A stretch of 64,000 nucleotides of DNA from Azolla caroliniana (GCA_043228905.1 JBHGNT010000011.1:5208001-5272000); one strand, 5' to 3'. Counted from the stretch's first letter, positions 45,696-55,732 are shown. Translations and numbers: made by a program. The notes: generated by a model from the sequence alone, not told the origin.

Positions 45696-46364
45696 CCGAG
45701 CCTTCGAGTGCAAGTAATAGAATGATGGTCCGAACACAAACGACTAGAACAATTACTCGAACTTGGGGAAGAATGAATAGCCAGTTTGAACCAATTGGAA
45801 CAAGGCCAATGAAAAAGGAAAGCCTTTGTAGATTGCCATCACCGAGAAACCGAAAATCGAGATAAGCACACCGGTCATGGTGTTCCAAACACGGCTTGGG
45901 TCAATGCTAGGGAAACATTGATTTTGGTGAAGGGGACCATTCTGGATTGTCGACGATTTCAATAGAACGTTCCAGCTCGGCACATTGGCCGGGGAAATCT
46001 TAAAGAAGTGGGTCAACGGATTTCGATTGAAGCCATACCGTGGCCCGACACCTTCAAACCCCTTCGCCGAACAATAGCACGACTACGATCATGGTAGGTA
46101 GAACAGAGGATTTCGAGGGCAACACACCCCAATCACGGTAAACTCCCCTACCTACTTCCACAGTGTGTACCATAATTATGAAAAAAAGAAAAAAACTATT
46201 CAAAGTCCATGTATGCCATACGAGAAAAGCAAGTACTAACGGTTAACACGATGCGTGGTCTTAACTCCCAGTATGACCAGGAAGATTCTGAATCTAGGGC
46301 ATAAGGCCACATCTCGAGAACCGAGGCATATACAAAAAGAAAGACACCACAAACATAGCTCTCA

Positions 46365-46502
46365 TTTCTCTATAAACGCTGAAACTCTCTCATTCTCGTT
46401 CAATCTCTCTCTTGCTCCTAGACTTGTTGCAACGAAGCGCTCTCTCGCTCTTTGACTACTCACTTCCATCCCTACTCGCCTTCTTGCTCTTCTGAGACAG
46501 CC
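46365..46502 (+). promoter_or_regulatory. Possible internal promoter and leader before E ORF3
   Basis: CTATAAACGC (TATA-like, 46,370-46,379) is followed by a CT-rich leader (CTCTCATTCTCG..., CTCTCTCTTGCTCC) and the first ATG of the downstream ORF at 46,503, about 130 bp after the TATA. A separate transcript for ORF3 is inferred. Confidence 0.4.
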
Positions 46503-48671
46503 ATGACGATCGAAGTATACAAAGAACTCCGCACTACTCTAAGCAGGCATAGTCTGGGAGGATACCTCTGCATCCTCAACAATGCTCCACACCCCAAAGC
46601 ATAGGCAATAGCCAAGAAGGTGCCTCTTGACACCATCACCAACAATAAGATCCGCTCAACGCTTAGTTTGTAGTGTGGGGGCGAACATGACATCGATGCT
46701 CCGCCACAACACATTGTGGAGCAATATTTTGGAGAATACTCCGCATTAGTAAAGGCCCATCGCACACACGGAGACCCCAAGCAATTCTTCGGAAATCTGG
46801 CCCATTTTTGTTTGGAGTATGGATGTATCACCGCCAATGCATATAGCATACCCAAGAAAAGGGCCAACTTAATCATAACGACATATCGAGGCGGAGTTGT
46901 CGATTGGGGTATGCTCACTGGGGAAGGAATTTGTGCCACGTTGGCCTCCTTCCAATCAGGTAAGTGTTTCCTCCCAGTATTGGCACAATATCTGGCTATA
47001 CTTTACCCTCCCCAAACCATGACCCAACAGAAGCGGGATCGCAACGAACCTACAGCCCCAAAACTCAACCCCGCCAAGAAACGCCGCCTACAACTGCGGA
47101 CTCCTTAGACAAGGACCGGCAACTAGTCAGTGTACCAAAGAAGATAGTTGTAGTGGTGACAGCTAAACCCCTCACTCTGACCGGTCAGATCGAACAAGGG
47201 CCACAATCATGGTGCCATTTTACAACACAACATGACTTACGAACTCATTGATTTCCTTGCCCACCTCCAAGTAGCTGCCGCGGCCCGCATGGCCCAAGAA
47301 CACGCCAAACATCAGATGGTGGAAAGGGTGTTGGCCAACGAAATGGAATCTGACGACGAGGCTAAGTTACAAAAAGTAGGACGGAAGAGAGCCACGAAGA
47401 AACATCGCACACTCATCGTGTTACCCAACCTCAATATGACGCTTGAAGAGGTTTACCGTGAGCTAGCAAGGACTACACGCATGGCTAAAGATATGGTCGT
47501 TAGTAGCAAAGAAGCACCGAAGCAAGCCAAGACCGCCACCGAATTGTGGCAAGCATCGGAACACCGCTTGGCCGCAGTAGAGGCACGACTCCAAACAAAA
47601 ACCGAATCCTCTTTGCTTTGCTTGCCCCCTCCCACCTCCCACCCACACAAAGCATCGTCCTAAACGAAACTATGAAGTTGTGTCAAGTTGGTCGATATAT
47701 CTACCCAAACAGAACCACCCAGCCCCTGCGCGATGCACGATGAAACAACCGAAACCGAGGGCGATCATAACACGGCTCTGTTCAAAGATGCTCTCCACCA
47801 ATATAAGGAAGAACTTATCATTCAAACAATCATCGCGGACAAAGCTAAGGAACGTTACGACACAACCAAAGCCGAGTTAGCCAAAATAAAGGAGCAAACA
47901 ACGAAAAGGGAAGCTGAGCTACAAAACCTGCTCCACAATCAGATGACCAAGCTCCATGAAACAAAAAACAACGCCACATCCGCCCTCAGGACTACACAAG
48001 ATATAGCGGCCGCACAAATAACATCTCTACACAAGGAGTTCGTGGAATTACAGGAGCACACGTCAGTTCCTACAAAAATTGGACCAAACCGAGCAGGAGC
48101 GATGCCAACTGGCGGACTCCTTGCACGAACATCAAATGAACTCAACGTTGGAACTCGAAAGCCAACGCGAGAAGTATTTGAAAGAATCAGCCGACAACAT
48201 GGATCGGCTCCTCCGCCGGTTTGACCAATTAATGGATGAGACAGAGGCAAGGATCTCCACCCTCAACACGTCGTGCGAGATCATCAAAGTCAAACTATAG
48301 CGGGAGGCGGAAGAAGCTAAATGAGAAACGATCACCCTCCAAGCCAAATATGACTTGCGAGAGGAACGAATCCACATCTTGGTGGTCAAACAATTGCAGA
48401 AGCTCAATCGGAAGGTCCAAGAAACTGTCACCAGTGGCTGGAAGGAATGGTTAGCTCAAGCAGTCGAACTCCAAGTTTTACGAGCTGACGCCGAAAACAG
48501 GAAGAAAGAAGGTCGCGGGTTCTATAAAATGGACGAAAATAGCATACAAATGGTACGAGAAGACCTCTCGAGGATTTCTAATCCTTGGCAAAAACGCACA
48601 CCACGACAATCGAAAGCCTCCTTGAGGAATTCAACGACGACCAGTTGATGTTGATGCTTGAAACCGAACGG
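46503..48671 (+). pseudogene. Gypsy E third ORF (downstream of integrase)
   Basis: It begins MTIEVYKELRTTLSRHSLGG. Broken stretches follow: 46,716-47,108 (HIVEQYFGEYSALVKAH...), 47,232-47,663 (Ala/Glu-rich, EEVYRELARTTRMAKDM), 47,688-48,224 and 48,355-48,648 (Lys/Glu-rich, predicted coiled coil by heptad appearance). I do not recognise the protein. Extra ORFs after integrase are known in some Tat-lineage elements. It continues beyond Gypsy A at 56,241-56,450. Confidence 0.6.
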
Positions 48672-48807
48672 TGTCGGGGTAGTTGTGGTTCGTGCGGCGA
48701 AGTCGCGGGGACTAAGGTTAAGGGGAGTTGAAGAAACTTAAGTTTAATAAGGCTTGTATGGTGATGATAGAATGTTTAAGGATAGTAAGATGAAGAGTTA
48801 CAAGTAA

Positions 48808-48808
48808 T

Positions 48809-48886
<78 letters not shown>
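48808..48886 (+). repeat. (GT)n(GA)n microsatellite in A 3' LTR
   Basis: Pure GT then GA dinucleotide run. The counterpart in the 5' LTR (55,396-55,463) is shorter. Confidence 0.95.
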
Positions 48887-48887
<1 letters not shown>

Positions 48888-49089
48888 GAGCATAGATAAA
48901 AGATAGAGACAATGTGTGATTCAAGAAAGAAGATTGAGACAAAGTATGATTCTAGAAAGAAGATTGAGACAAAGTATGATTCAAAGAACAAGAGTATATG
49001 ATATAAGCATGATGTATATTAAAAATATAATATTTTACCAACTTTACAATCCTTGATCGCAAGATGAATCTTCTCAATACCGACCCTTG

Positions 49090-49155
49090 ATTTGAACCCT
49101 CGACCTCCACTTTGAAACGAGAGGTTCTCCACCCAACGAGCTAATCTTCTTTACT
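49090..49155 (-). other. tRNA-like module 1 in A 3' LTR
   Basis: The minus strand reads TTAGCTCGTTGGGTGGAGAA (D-arm/A box), CGTTTCAAAGTGGAGGTC and GAGGGTTCAAATC (T-arm/B box). The 5' half is strikingly tRNA-like; the 3' T-stem strand is degenerate. Confidence 0.65.
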
Positions 49156-49402
49156 TGCTTCTATTATTTTCTCACTCTCTCTTCTTTGATTCCTTGATTC
49201 CCTTTTGTTTTCCTTTCCTCTCTTTTTATAAGTATTTCCATGCATATGGTAATGTCATGCATGTAATGCATGAGTTTCATCTTATGCATGATCGCCATTT
49301 GGCGCACATGCATTGCATGTGATGCATGATAGCCATCATGCTCATTTGAGCTCCCATGTATTGGGATAAGTATAATGATGGATATAACCCTAAAACAAAT
49401 AA

Positions 49403-49463
49403 CCTAGCTTAGTGGTGTATGGTTTGTGCTTGATATACAAGGTTGAGGGTTCAAGTTCCTCAA
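49403..49463 (+). other. tRNA-like module 2 in A 3' LTR
   Basis: CCTAGCTTAGTGGTGTATGG forms a D-arm/A box. TTGTGCTTGATATACAA gives a 5-bp anticodon-type arm with a 7-base loop. GAGGGTTCAAGTTCCTC folds as a perfect 5-bp T-arm with a TTCAAGT loop. The acceptor stem is not convincing. Confidence 0.7.
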
Positions 49464-49536
49464 TTTTACTTAATACAATATATAGCTTCATTCTTATATC
49501 ATGAAGCACATTTATTACACACTTTTACAAATAAAT

Positions 49537-49598
49537 AGCCTAGCCTAGTGGTATGTACATTGTACATCGTATATAAGGATGTGGGTTCAAGTCTCTCA
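49537..49598 (+). other. tRNA-like module 3 in A 3' LTR
   Basis: AGCCTAGCCTAGTGGTATG (A box) and GTGGGTTCAAGTCTCTC (B box, one T-stem mismatch). It is similar to module 2, so the two may be old duplicates. Confidence 0.65.
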
Positions 49599-49651
49599 AA
49601 TATTATTAAATACAACATTTAAGCTCATTTTTATATCGTGAAGCACATTCT

Positions 49652-52600
49652 TCACGACACCCACCCCCTCTGAACTTGCACATTGGTTGTGCAGAGTTCA
49701 TCCAACACTTCTTCCGATTCTTTTAGTTCTTCTACTTCTTCATAAAATTCAGGCTCTAATGACTCCCTCCTTTTAAATATTTTAATCCTTTTTCCTGCAA
49801 TTGGGATACGAATTTCTGTCCCATCTAATTCATTGAGGAAATATGTGGCTTTATCTGTTATTTTCCTAACTTCATAAGGTCCAAACCATCTTTTTGCAAA
49901 CTTCCGAATAGTACTGTATTGATTATCTAGGCTATTATCATATACTAATACCCAATCTCCCTCTTGCATCTTTCTTGGTCGTATTCTTTTCATCTTGTCA
50001 AATCTGTCCTTATTCTTGATTCTTGCCTCTTTCAATCTAGTAGCTGCTTTTTCTATGTCTTCTATCCTTGATTGAAGTTGTCGTATTCGAACCGCAAGTA
50101 AATCTTCCCTACTCATTTCTGATTCCCAAGGCAACACAGCCCATGTAGTTATCTTTTCTTCAATTGGCATTATTGGCTTCTGTCCTGTGATTAATTCTGC
50201 AGGCATATATCCAGTAACAGTGCTGTGAGTTGTCCTATCAGCCCATAGTGCATAGGGTAAGGTTTTTGGCCAATCACTAACCCGTCCTCTACATGCCTTT
50301 GCCAAAGCTTTGACTATTGGCCCATGTCCCCTTTCTACCTTTCCATTAGCTTCTGGATTGTACGCCGTTGTCAAAGAAAGCCGAATTCCTATTTTGTCGA
50401 AAAAATCTTGAGCTTCCGCAGAATTGAGTTCTCCCCTATCTGCCACTATCTTCCCGATACATCCATATCTACAAACAATGTCCTCCAAGATGAATTGACA
50501 TACTCCTAATGTCCCTTTTGTTCTCAATGAACGACCTTCCACTTGATTTGTTAGATCTTCTCTAGCAAGAACCAAGTATCTCTTTTGTCCTACTCCAAGT
50601 GGCATTGTTACCAAATCTATCATCCACTTGTAATGCACCCCCGGTGAGTATGTTGGGTGTAATTCATCACAAAATTTTACATTTGAATAATATTGACAAG
50701 TGGGACAAGTTTCCACATACTTTTTTATTTGCTCATAGTATCGAGGCCACCAAAATCGTTCTTTAATCTTACTGAAAGTGGCCCACACTCCTCGATGACC
50801 AGCCCATTCTTTGTCATGCAGCTCTTTGATTATCTCCTTTCTTTGCCCTTCAGAACCTATTACTCTTTGCGGGTTTCCAGTCTTGGTTTTCGGATGTCGC
50901 CATAGATATCCTTCATACAGGAAGAACTTATGGGCTTTCTTGCGAAACTGTGCGAACTCTTTTCTAGATCGACCTTTGTACTTGTCAGGGGTTTGTAGGT
51001 ATTTTCCTATTTCCTTGAATTCATCTTCATACTCCTCTTCTAGAAACTGCATTCCTCCTTCCCGAGTAATGCTTGTGGTAAGTACTGTTTGTTCTTTGTC
51101 CTCATCGTCCGAGTCTGGAATCTCCTCTTCCTCATACCTTGCTCTTGATAACATATCTGCTACTGCATTTCTATTCCCAGAGATATGTCGAACTTCAGGG
51201 TTGATTGATCTAATATAGATACACCATCTTAACATGGCTTGATCTGGAATATCACAATTAGCTATGATACCCAGAATAGGCAAACAATCTGTTTCTATTA
51301 TTACTTCAGCACCAATTAAGTAATCTCTGTCTGTCTTTACAGCTGTTACTATCCCCCATAGCTCTCTTTTCACCTGTGCATATTTTCTTTGTCGACCACT
51401 AAGAACCTTTGCCCCGAATCGGACTGGATACCTTTCTTCCCTATCTTGTTGGCTTATCACCCATCCAATTCCAATGGGACTAGAGTCTACTGTGAGATAT
51501 ATGGGCCGGGTGTAGTCTGGTTGCTTCAATGGTGGAGCTTGTGCCAAGTAGTACTTCAATTTCTTCATTGCCTCTGAATGCTCTTCACTCCATTCAAATG
51601 TCTCTCCTTTTCTTAGGAGTCTATATAAAGGTTCAGATAAATGGGCATAATGCGGAATCCATTTACAGTAAAAAACACATACCCCCAGAAATCTTCGTAC
51701 TTCTGAGATGGATGTACATTCCTCTTGCATATTTTGAATTGCATTGACTTTGGTTGGGGATGGCTTTCTCCCATACGGGCCACACATATGACCAACTATT
51801 AATATCTCTTTTGCCCCAAATATTGACTTCGCCCCTGATAAGGTCAAATGCACTTCTTCCATCCTTGATAGCACCTTCTCACAATCCTTGATATGATCAG
51901 CAACGAATTGACGGCAACCACTTTCGTCCAATTCCTCATTCTTCTCTTCCTCCTTGCATCCCTTAATTGGAACATCATCTAGAAAAGGCATTGTAATATG
52001 AGGAATAAAATCACGAAGTACCTTGTTCATTCCATTCATCATATGCGCCACTGAGTTGGTCGCTCCTTGCGGCAAGGTGCACATCCGTACTAACCCTATA
52101 GGTGTCTTGATAGAAGTTATATCTCGACTTTTGATAGCAAGTTGAAATTGATCATACCCGGAATAAAGGTCTCCCATTGAATATATAGCTTTTCCTGCAA
52201 ACATCTCAGCAAACTCATCCACAATTGGCCCTACTCCCGAGTTTCGGATTGTTACCTTATTCACGGGTTGCATATCTTGGATAAATCGGAGTCGCCCATC
52301 TTTCTTTAACACAGTGAACCATCGACTCGAGTAAGGAGCGTTCGATGGTTCCAAGATACCCATCCTTATCTTTTCTTTCAAAAGTTCTAATAGTTGAGGG
52401 ATTCTAGCCCTAGGCATGGGTATTGGCTTAAAGTTCCATGGAATATGAGGGATAGTGAATATAACCATGGGCTCCACAATTTCTGGATCCACACACCCTA
52501 TTTCTTCCGGTTGGAATGCGAACGCCTTTCCATGCCTTTTTAACATCTCCCTGAACTGCTTTTCTTCAGCGGGTAATAGGAAGTCACCCCCTCCTATTTT

Positions 52601-52903
52601 CATCCCTTGTATTGTTTCCGGAGTAAACACATGTCCTACCTTTCGTGGGTCTCTGATCATTGGCTCTGTGGCTGCTTCTTTGATTGCCTTTTCACTATCC
52701 CCTGGAAGTGGAGCAGCAATAGGACGAACCTTCTTCTCCACTGTCTTGTATTTTGTTAGTACATATGCTTCATGATCCTTTCGAGCAACTTCTTCAATGA
52801 CCTCATACATCTTGATTGAATGGACAGGAACTTGGATTTCGTTGTCTTCTTCCATTGCTTCCAAATGAGTTATTGTATCTTCAAAACTTAATTCTTCAAA
52901 CAT
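49652..52903 (-). CDS. Gypsy A pol: RT, RNase H, integrase
   Basis: A 1,083-residue open frame from the first Met; the frame is open for about 70 more codons upstream, to 53,118. RT: SMGDLYSGYDQF (Asp 245), TLPQGATNSVAHMM, TMPFLDDVPIKG (FLDD at 307-310 in place of YxDD). RNase H: TVDSSPIGIGW, QVKRELWG, IETDCLPILG, AVADMLSR. Integrase: H2C2 segment (HDKEWAGHRG...CPTCQYY), then Asp in WMIDLVTMP, Asp in VADRGELNS and Glu in GKVERGHGP. The tail ends IRIPIAGKRIKIFKRRE and an acidic stretch. No chromodomain is seen. All catalytic residues are present. The stop codon TGA lies in the first eight bases of the LTR. Confidence 0.95.
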   Translation of the reverse strand: MFEELSFEDTITHLEAMEEDNEIQVPVHSIKMYEVIEEVARKDHEAYVLTKYKTVEKKVRPIAAPLPGDSEKAIKEAATEPMIRDPRKVGHVFTPETIQGMKIGGGDFLLPAEEKQFREMLKRHGKAFAFQPEEIGCVDPEIVEPMVIFTIPHIPWNFKPIPMPRARIPQLLELLKEKIRMGILEPSNAPYSSRWFTVLKKDGRLRFIQDMQPVNKVTIRNSGVGPIVDEFAEMFAGKAIYSMGDLYSGYDQFQLAIKSRDITSIKTPIGLVRMCTLPQGATNSVAHMMNGMNKVLRDFIPHITMPFLDDVPIKGCKEEEKNEELDESGCRQFVADHIKDCEKVLSRMEEVHLTLSGAKSIFGAKEILIVGHMCGPYGRKPSPTKVNAIQNMQEECTSISEVRRFLGVCVFYCKWIPHYAHLSEPLYRLLRKGETFEWSEEHSEAMKKLKYYLAQAPPLKQPDYTRPIYLTVDSSPIGIGWVISQQDREERYPVRFGAKVLSGRQRKYAQVKRELWGIVTAVKTDRDYLIGAEVIIETDCLPILGIIANCDIPDQAMLRWCIYIRSINPEVRHISGNRNAVADMLSRARYEEEEIPDSDDEDKEQTVLTTSITREGGMQFLEEEYEDEFKEIGKYLQTPDKYKGRSRKEFAQFRKKAHKFFLYEGYLWRHPKTKTGNPQRVIGSEGQRKEIIKELHDKEWAGHRGVWATFSKIKERFWWPRYYEQIKKYVETCPTCQYYSNVKFCDELHPTYSPGVHYKWMIDLVTMPLGVGQKRYLVLAREDLTNQVEGRSLRTKGTLGVCQFILEDIVCRYGCIGKIVADRGELNSAEAQDFFDKIGIRLSLTTAYNPEANGKVERGHGPIVKALAKACRGRVSDWPKTLPYALWADRTTHSTVTGYMPAELITGQKPIMPIEEKITTWAVLPWESEMSREDLLAVRIRQLQSRIEDIEKAATRLKEARIKNKDRFDKMKRIRPRKMQEGDWVLVYDNSLDNQYSTIRKFAKRWFGPYEVRKITDKATYFLNELDGTEIRIPIAGKRIKIFKRRESLEPEFYEEVEELKESEEVLDELCTTNVQVQRGWVS
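49660..49674 (-). promoter_or_regulatory. Gypsy A polypurine tract
   Basis: The minus strand reads TTCAGAGGGGGTGGG directly before the 3' LTR. It is also translated as the end of pol. Confidence 0.9.
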
Positions 52904-53125
52904 ATCCTGAATTTCTTCATCATCATCTATTAATCCAGAACACTTAAAGTACTCGAAAGCATTTTGTATTTTATTATTATTTACTTTTAGTATAAAAGTA
53001 GCACCATTAGATGAGATTGTACAAGGAATATCTTTATTTACATTATTATTTATGGGGTTTTCTTTTATGCTCGGGCTATCACAGCCCCTACCTGTAAAAG
53101 CCCTATCTAAAAATCCTGGGAAAAC
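52904..53125 (-). other. Gag-pol frameshift region of Gypsy A
   Basis: Gag ends ...GAT TTT TAG at 53,107. The pol frame is -1 relative to gag and opens about 20 bases before that stop, then stays open to the first pol Met at 52,903. The run of five T before AG would let a Phe tRNA slip back one base at the stop codon. Frameshifting is inferred from the frame layout. Confidence 0.65.
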
Positions 53126-55221
53126 TCTTCATCCATCTCTTGAATTGGATGTTCCCTCAAGCATTCTTTGTTTCTTTCATGGTTGGGCCTCACGGTTAAG
53201 AATTGGACAGTCTTTCTTCCATCTTGACTCTTGATTCTCGCGAAAGCCGAACCATCATCAATAACCTTTGTTTCCATCCTCACTGCGGTGATGTAGGGCT
53301 GGCCAAGGATGACGGGGTAGGTTGATCGATCCTGTACAAAGAAATTTTGATTCACCGAGACATCACCAATTGTTACCTTCACACTAGGACATGCTCCGAA
53401 TAGATCCTCCGTAGTTTCTGTGGCAGCTCTTATTTTCCACCCATGATTCTTGTCGATCGGCCATCGTCCTCGAGCGTAAAATTCCGATGACATCATGTTA
53501 ATCTCTGATCCATGATCGATCAAAGCAATACATGGAATTTGCTGCTCCCCAATTTTTGCAGGTGCCTCCGTTGTTGCTCGAGCCCAATGGTCCCTTGTAT
53601 AGTGACTCCTATCCCCTTCATGGACGCCAACATCATTCTGGTTTTTTACACTTGCAGCATTGATGGTGCCACCATACAAATCTTGGAGTGTTGCTGCACA
53701 CCCTCCCGTAATTTCCTCCGTCACCTGTCTCTTCCTTCTAATAATATCTATGATAACTTCATGAAATTCTTTCTTTGCTATACCCAACACTTCTCTTAAA
53801 GTAAATTCTACCTTACTATTTAATATTCTTGTTTCTAGTACCTTTTTTATATCCGTCGTTGTTTCTATGTCTGAGGCAAGCTTGAAAGATGGGCCTGTCT
53901 TTCCTTTTACTTTATCAGCTTCCTTCGGCTCAATAGCACCCTTTTCCATCTCCCTTCTCTTTTGTTCTCGTGTCTCATGTCTCTTTGTCGGATCAGCTTC
54001 CTCAGCTCTCTTCCGCTTCTCTTCCACTAGCACATCTTGTGCATTCACTTGGGCGAATGCTGATAGCGCGTCTACTGGATCATTCCATCCAGTGAAGTTT
54101 CGTATTTCATCTCCCGCTCTTTTTAATTCATCCACTCGAACCTTCCCTTTTCTTGCATAGTCCATCACATCTTGCCAAAAGCCAGATCCACCATATGAGT
54201 CTTCTACGCGCAATCCTAAGGTTGCCACGGATTGTATCGCTTGAGTCGTTTCTCTCTCGGCATCTTCCATTAGCCTTTTCATTCCTCCTCGCCCGAAGTT
54301 GAGTTGAAGTGGTTGTCGAGTCTCAGTTGAGTGAATCTTGCCATCTTGATAGTAGATTTTATTATGATTAAGAGCATCCCTATGCTCTTGACAATCTTTC
54401 TTCTGGTGGTCGATACTATCACACCACATACACCTTCGGACCATTCCACCTCCCTGCCTTGATGAAGTCGAGCTTTGTCCCGATTCTAGCTTCGTCACTT
54501 TGATCGACAAGTCTTTCATGCCTTTCACTAATTCGTGTAAGAGTGATTCTTCTACTTTCTTTTCTCCCGACTCGTTCCCCGTTTCTTCATCATTTCTGTC
54601 GGGCAACTCCATAAACCATAACTTTCTTTTGCAGAAATGGGCGCACGCCCTTTTCACCTCCTCCCAATCTTCGGTAAGTCCACTTGGACTATTCTGATCT
54701 TCTAAAAGCATTCCCAAGTCCTTCCTGTCTTTAATATTAGTAGCTTGTAGAAACAATATTACTTTATCTGGCATTATTATATTTCTATCTCTAACACTTA
54801 GTTGCTCAAATCTTTCAGAAAACTCTTTTAATACTTCCAAAACACTTAAATGTTTATTAGACTCTACCCAATCCATGAAAGCTCGCCTTGTCATCCTTGA
54901 CATATCGTTGAGGTTGTATTCATTGAGTAATGCCCTTTCGAATGTTGTCCATGTCTGATTCTCCCTTTGGAGCTCTTGGATCCTCTCTTGTAGCCCAATC
55001 GCAGCGACTCGACTAAAGCTATTAATTTTTGTAGCTTCGTCGACACCGCGTTTAAGCATTTCTTCATTATAAATCTTCAGAAATCTTGTTAAATTTATAC
55101 CTTCGAAGATTCCTACTCGTGCGAGAATATTGTCGACGGCTTTGTCGATGCTTGCCATCATCCCTTGTTCCCGCATCACTCGTTCCATCATCGTACACAT
55201 AAGCCTCATTTGCTCCTCCAT
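53107..55221 (-). CDS. Gypsy A gag with zinc knuckle and protease
   Basis: A 704-residue open frame. It starts 19 bases downstream of the PBS, so this is the likely start. The N-terminal third is capsid-like (FLKIYNEEM, DWVESNKHLSV, GLTEDWEEVKRAC). CMWCDSIDHQKKDC is a perfect C-x2-C-x4-H-x4-C knuckle (about residue 268). A Lys/Glu-rich linker follows. The C-terminal part is an aspartic protease: CIALIDHGSEINMMSSEF has D-H-G at the active site, and VILGQPYIT is the LG.P block. The protease sits in the gag frame, so pol starts with RT. The proteins form the particle and process the polyprotein. Confidence 0.92.
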   Translation of the reverse strand: MEEQMRLMCTMMERVMREQGMMASIDKAVDNILARVGIFEGINLTRFLKIYNEEMLKRGVDEATKINSFSRVAAIGLQERIQELQRENQTWTTFERALLNEYNLNDMSRMTRRAFMDWVESNKHLSVLEVLKEFSERFEQLSVRDRNIIMPDKVILFLQATNIKDRKDLGMLLEDQNSPSGLTEDWEEVKRACAHFCKRKLWFMELPDRNDEETGNESGEKKVEESLLHELVKGMKDLSIKVTKLESGQSSTSSRQGGGMVRRCMWCDSIDHQKKDCQEHRDALNHNKIYYQDGKIHSTETRQPLQLNFGRGGMKRLMEDAERETTQAIQSVATLGLRVEDSYGGSGFWQDVMDYARKGKVRVDELKRAGDEIRNFTGWNDPVDALSAFAQVNAQDVLVEEKRKRAEEADPTKRHETREQKRREMEKGAIEPKEADKVKGKTGPSFKLASDIETTTDIKKVLETRILNSKVEFTLREVLGIAKKEFHEVIIDIIRRKRQVTEEITGGCAATLQDLYGGTINAASVKNQNDVGVHEGDRSHYTRDHWARATTEAPAKIGEQQIPCIALIDHGSEINMMSSEFYARGRWPIDKNHGWKIRAATETTEDLFGACPSVKVTIGDVSVNQNFFVQDRSTYPVILGQPYITAVRMETKVIDDGSAFARIKSQDGRKTVQFLTVRPNHERNKECLREHPIQEMDEEFSQDF

Positions 55222-55239
55222 TTCTCCTCGTCGCCGCTT

Positions 55240-55256
55240 TCACGTCGGGTTCACCA
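55240..55256 (-). promoter_or_regulatory. Gypsy A primer binding site (tRNA-Trp type)
   Basis: The plus strand is TCACGTCGGGTTCACCA, matching the last 17 bases expected of plant tRNA-Trp with CCA. It lies four bases inside the 5' LTR. Confidence 0.85.
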
Positions 55257-55399
55257 AATGTGTCGGGGTAGTTGTGGTTCGTGCGGCGAAGTCGCGGGGA
55301 CTAAGGTTAAGGGGAGTTGAAGAAACTTAAGTTTAATAAGGCTTGTATGGTGATGATAGAATGTTTAAGGATAGTAAGATGAAGAGTTACAAGTAATGT

Positions 55400-55464
<65 letters not shown>

Positions 55465-55666
55465 GAGCATAGATAAAAGATAGAGACAATGTGTGATTCA
55501 AGAAAGAAGATTGAGACAAAGTATGATTCTAGAAAGAAGATTGAGACAAAGTATGATTCAAAGAACAAGAGTATATGATATAAGCATGATGTATATTAAA
55601 AATATAATATTTTACCAACTTTACAATCCTTGATCGCAAGATGAATCTTCTCAATACCGACCCTTG

Positions 55667-55732
55667 ATTTGAACCCTCGACCTCCACTTTGAAACGAGAG
55701 GTTCTCCACCCAACGAGCTAATCTTCTTTACT
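55667..55732 (-). other. tRNA-like module 1 in A 5' LTR
   Basis: Same sequence as 49,090-49,155. Confidence 0.65.

Larger units (their letters stand above)
48672..49659 (-). repeat. Gypsy A 3' LTR
   Basis: On the minus strand it runs TGTCGTGAAGAATG...CTACCCCGACA. It includes three tRNA-like modules, CATGCA-rich sequence (49,241-49,335) and (GT)n(GA)n at 48,808-48,886. Confidence 0.95.

Noticed and set aside
48718-48991. Ser-Leu and Thr-His repeat frames (also 55,307-55,568)
   Set aside because: They are translations of the GT/GA microsatellite in the Gypsy A LTRs.
49403-49463. Genuine tRNA gene
   Set aside because: D-, anticodon- and T-arms are plausible but the acceptor stem does not pair, and the unit lies inside an LTR repeated in both copies.
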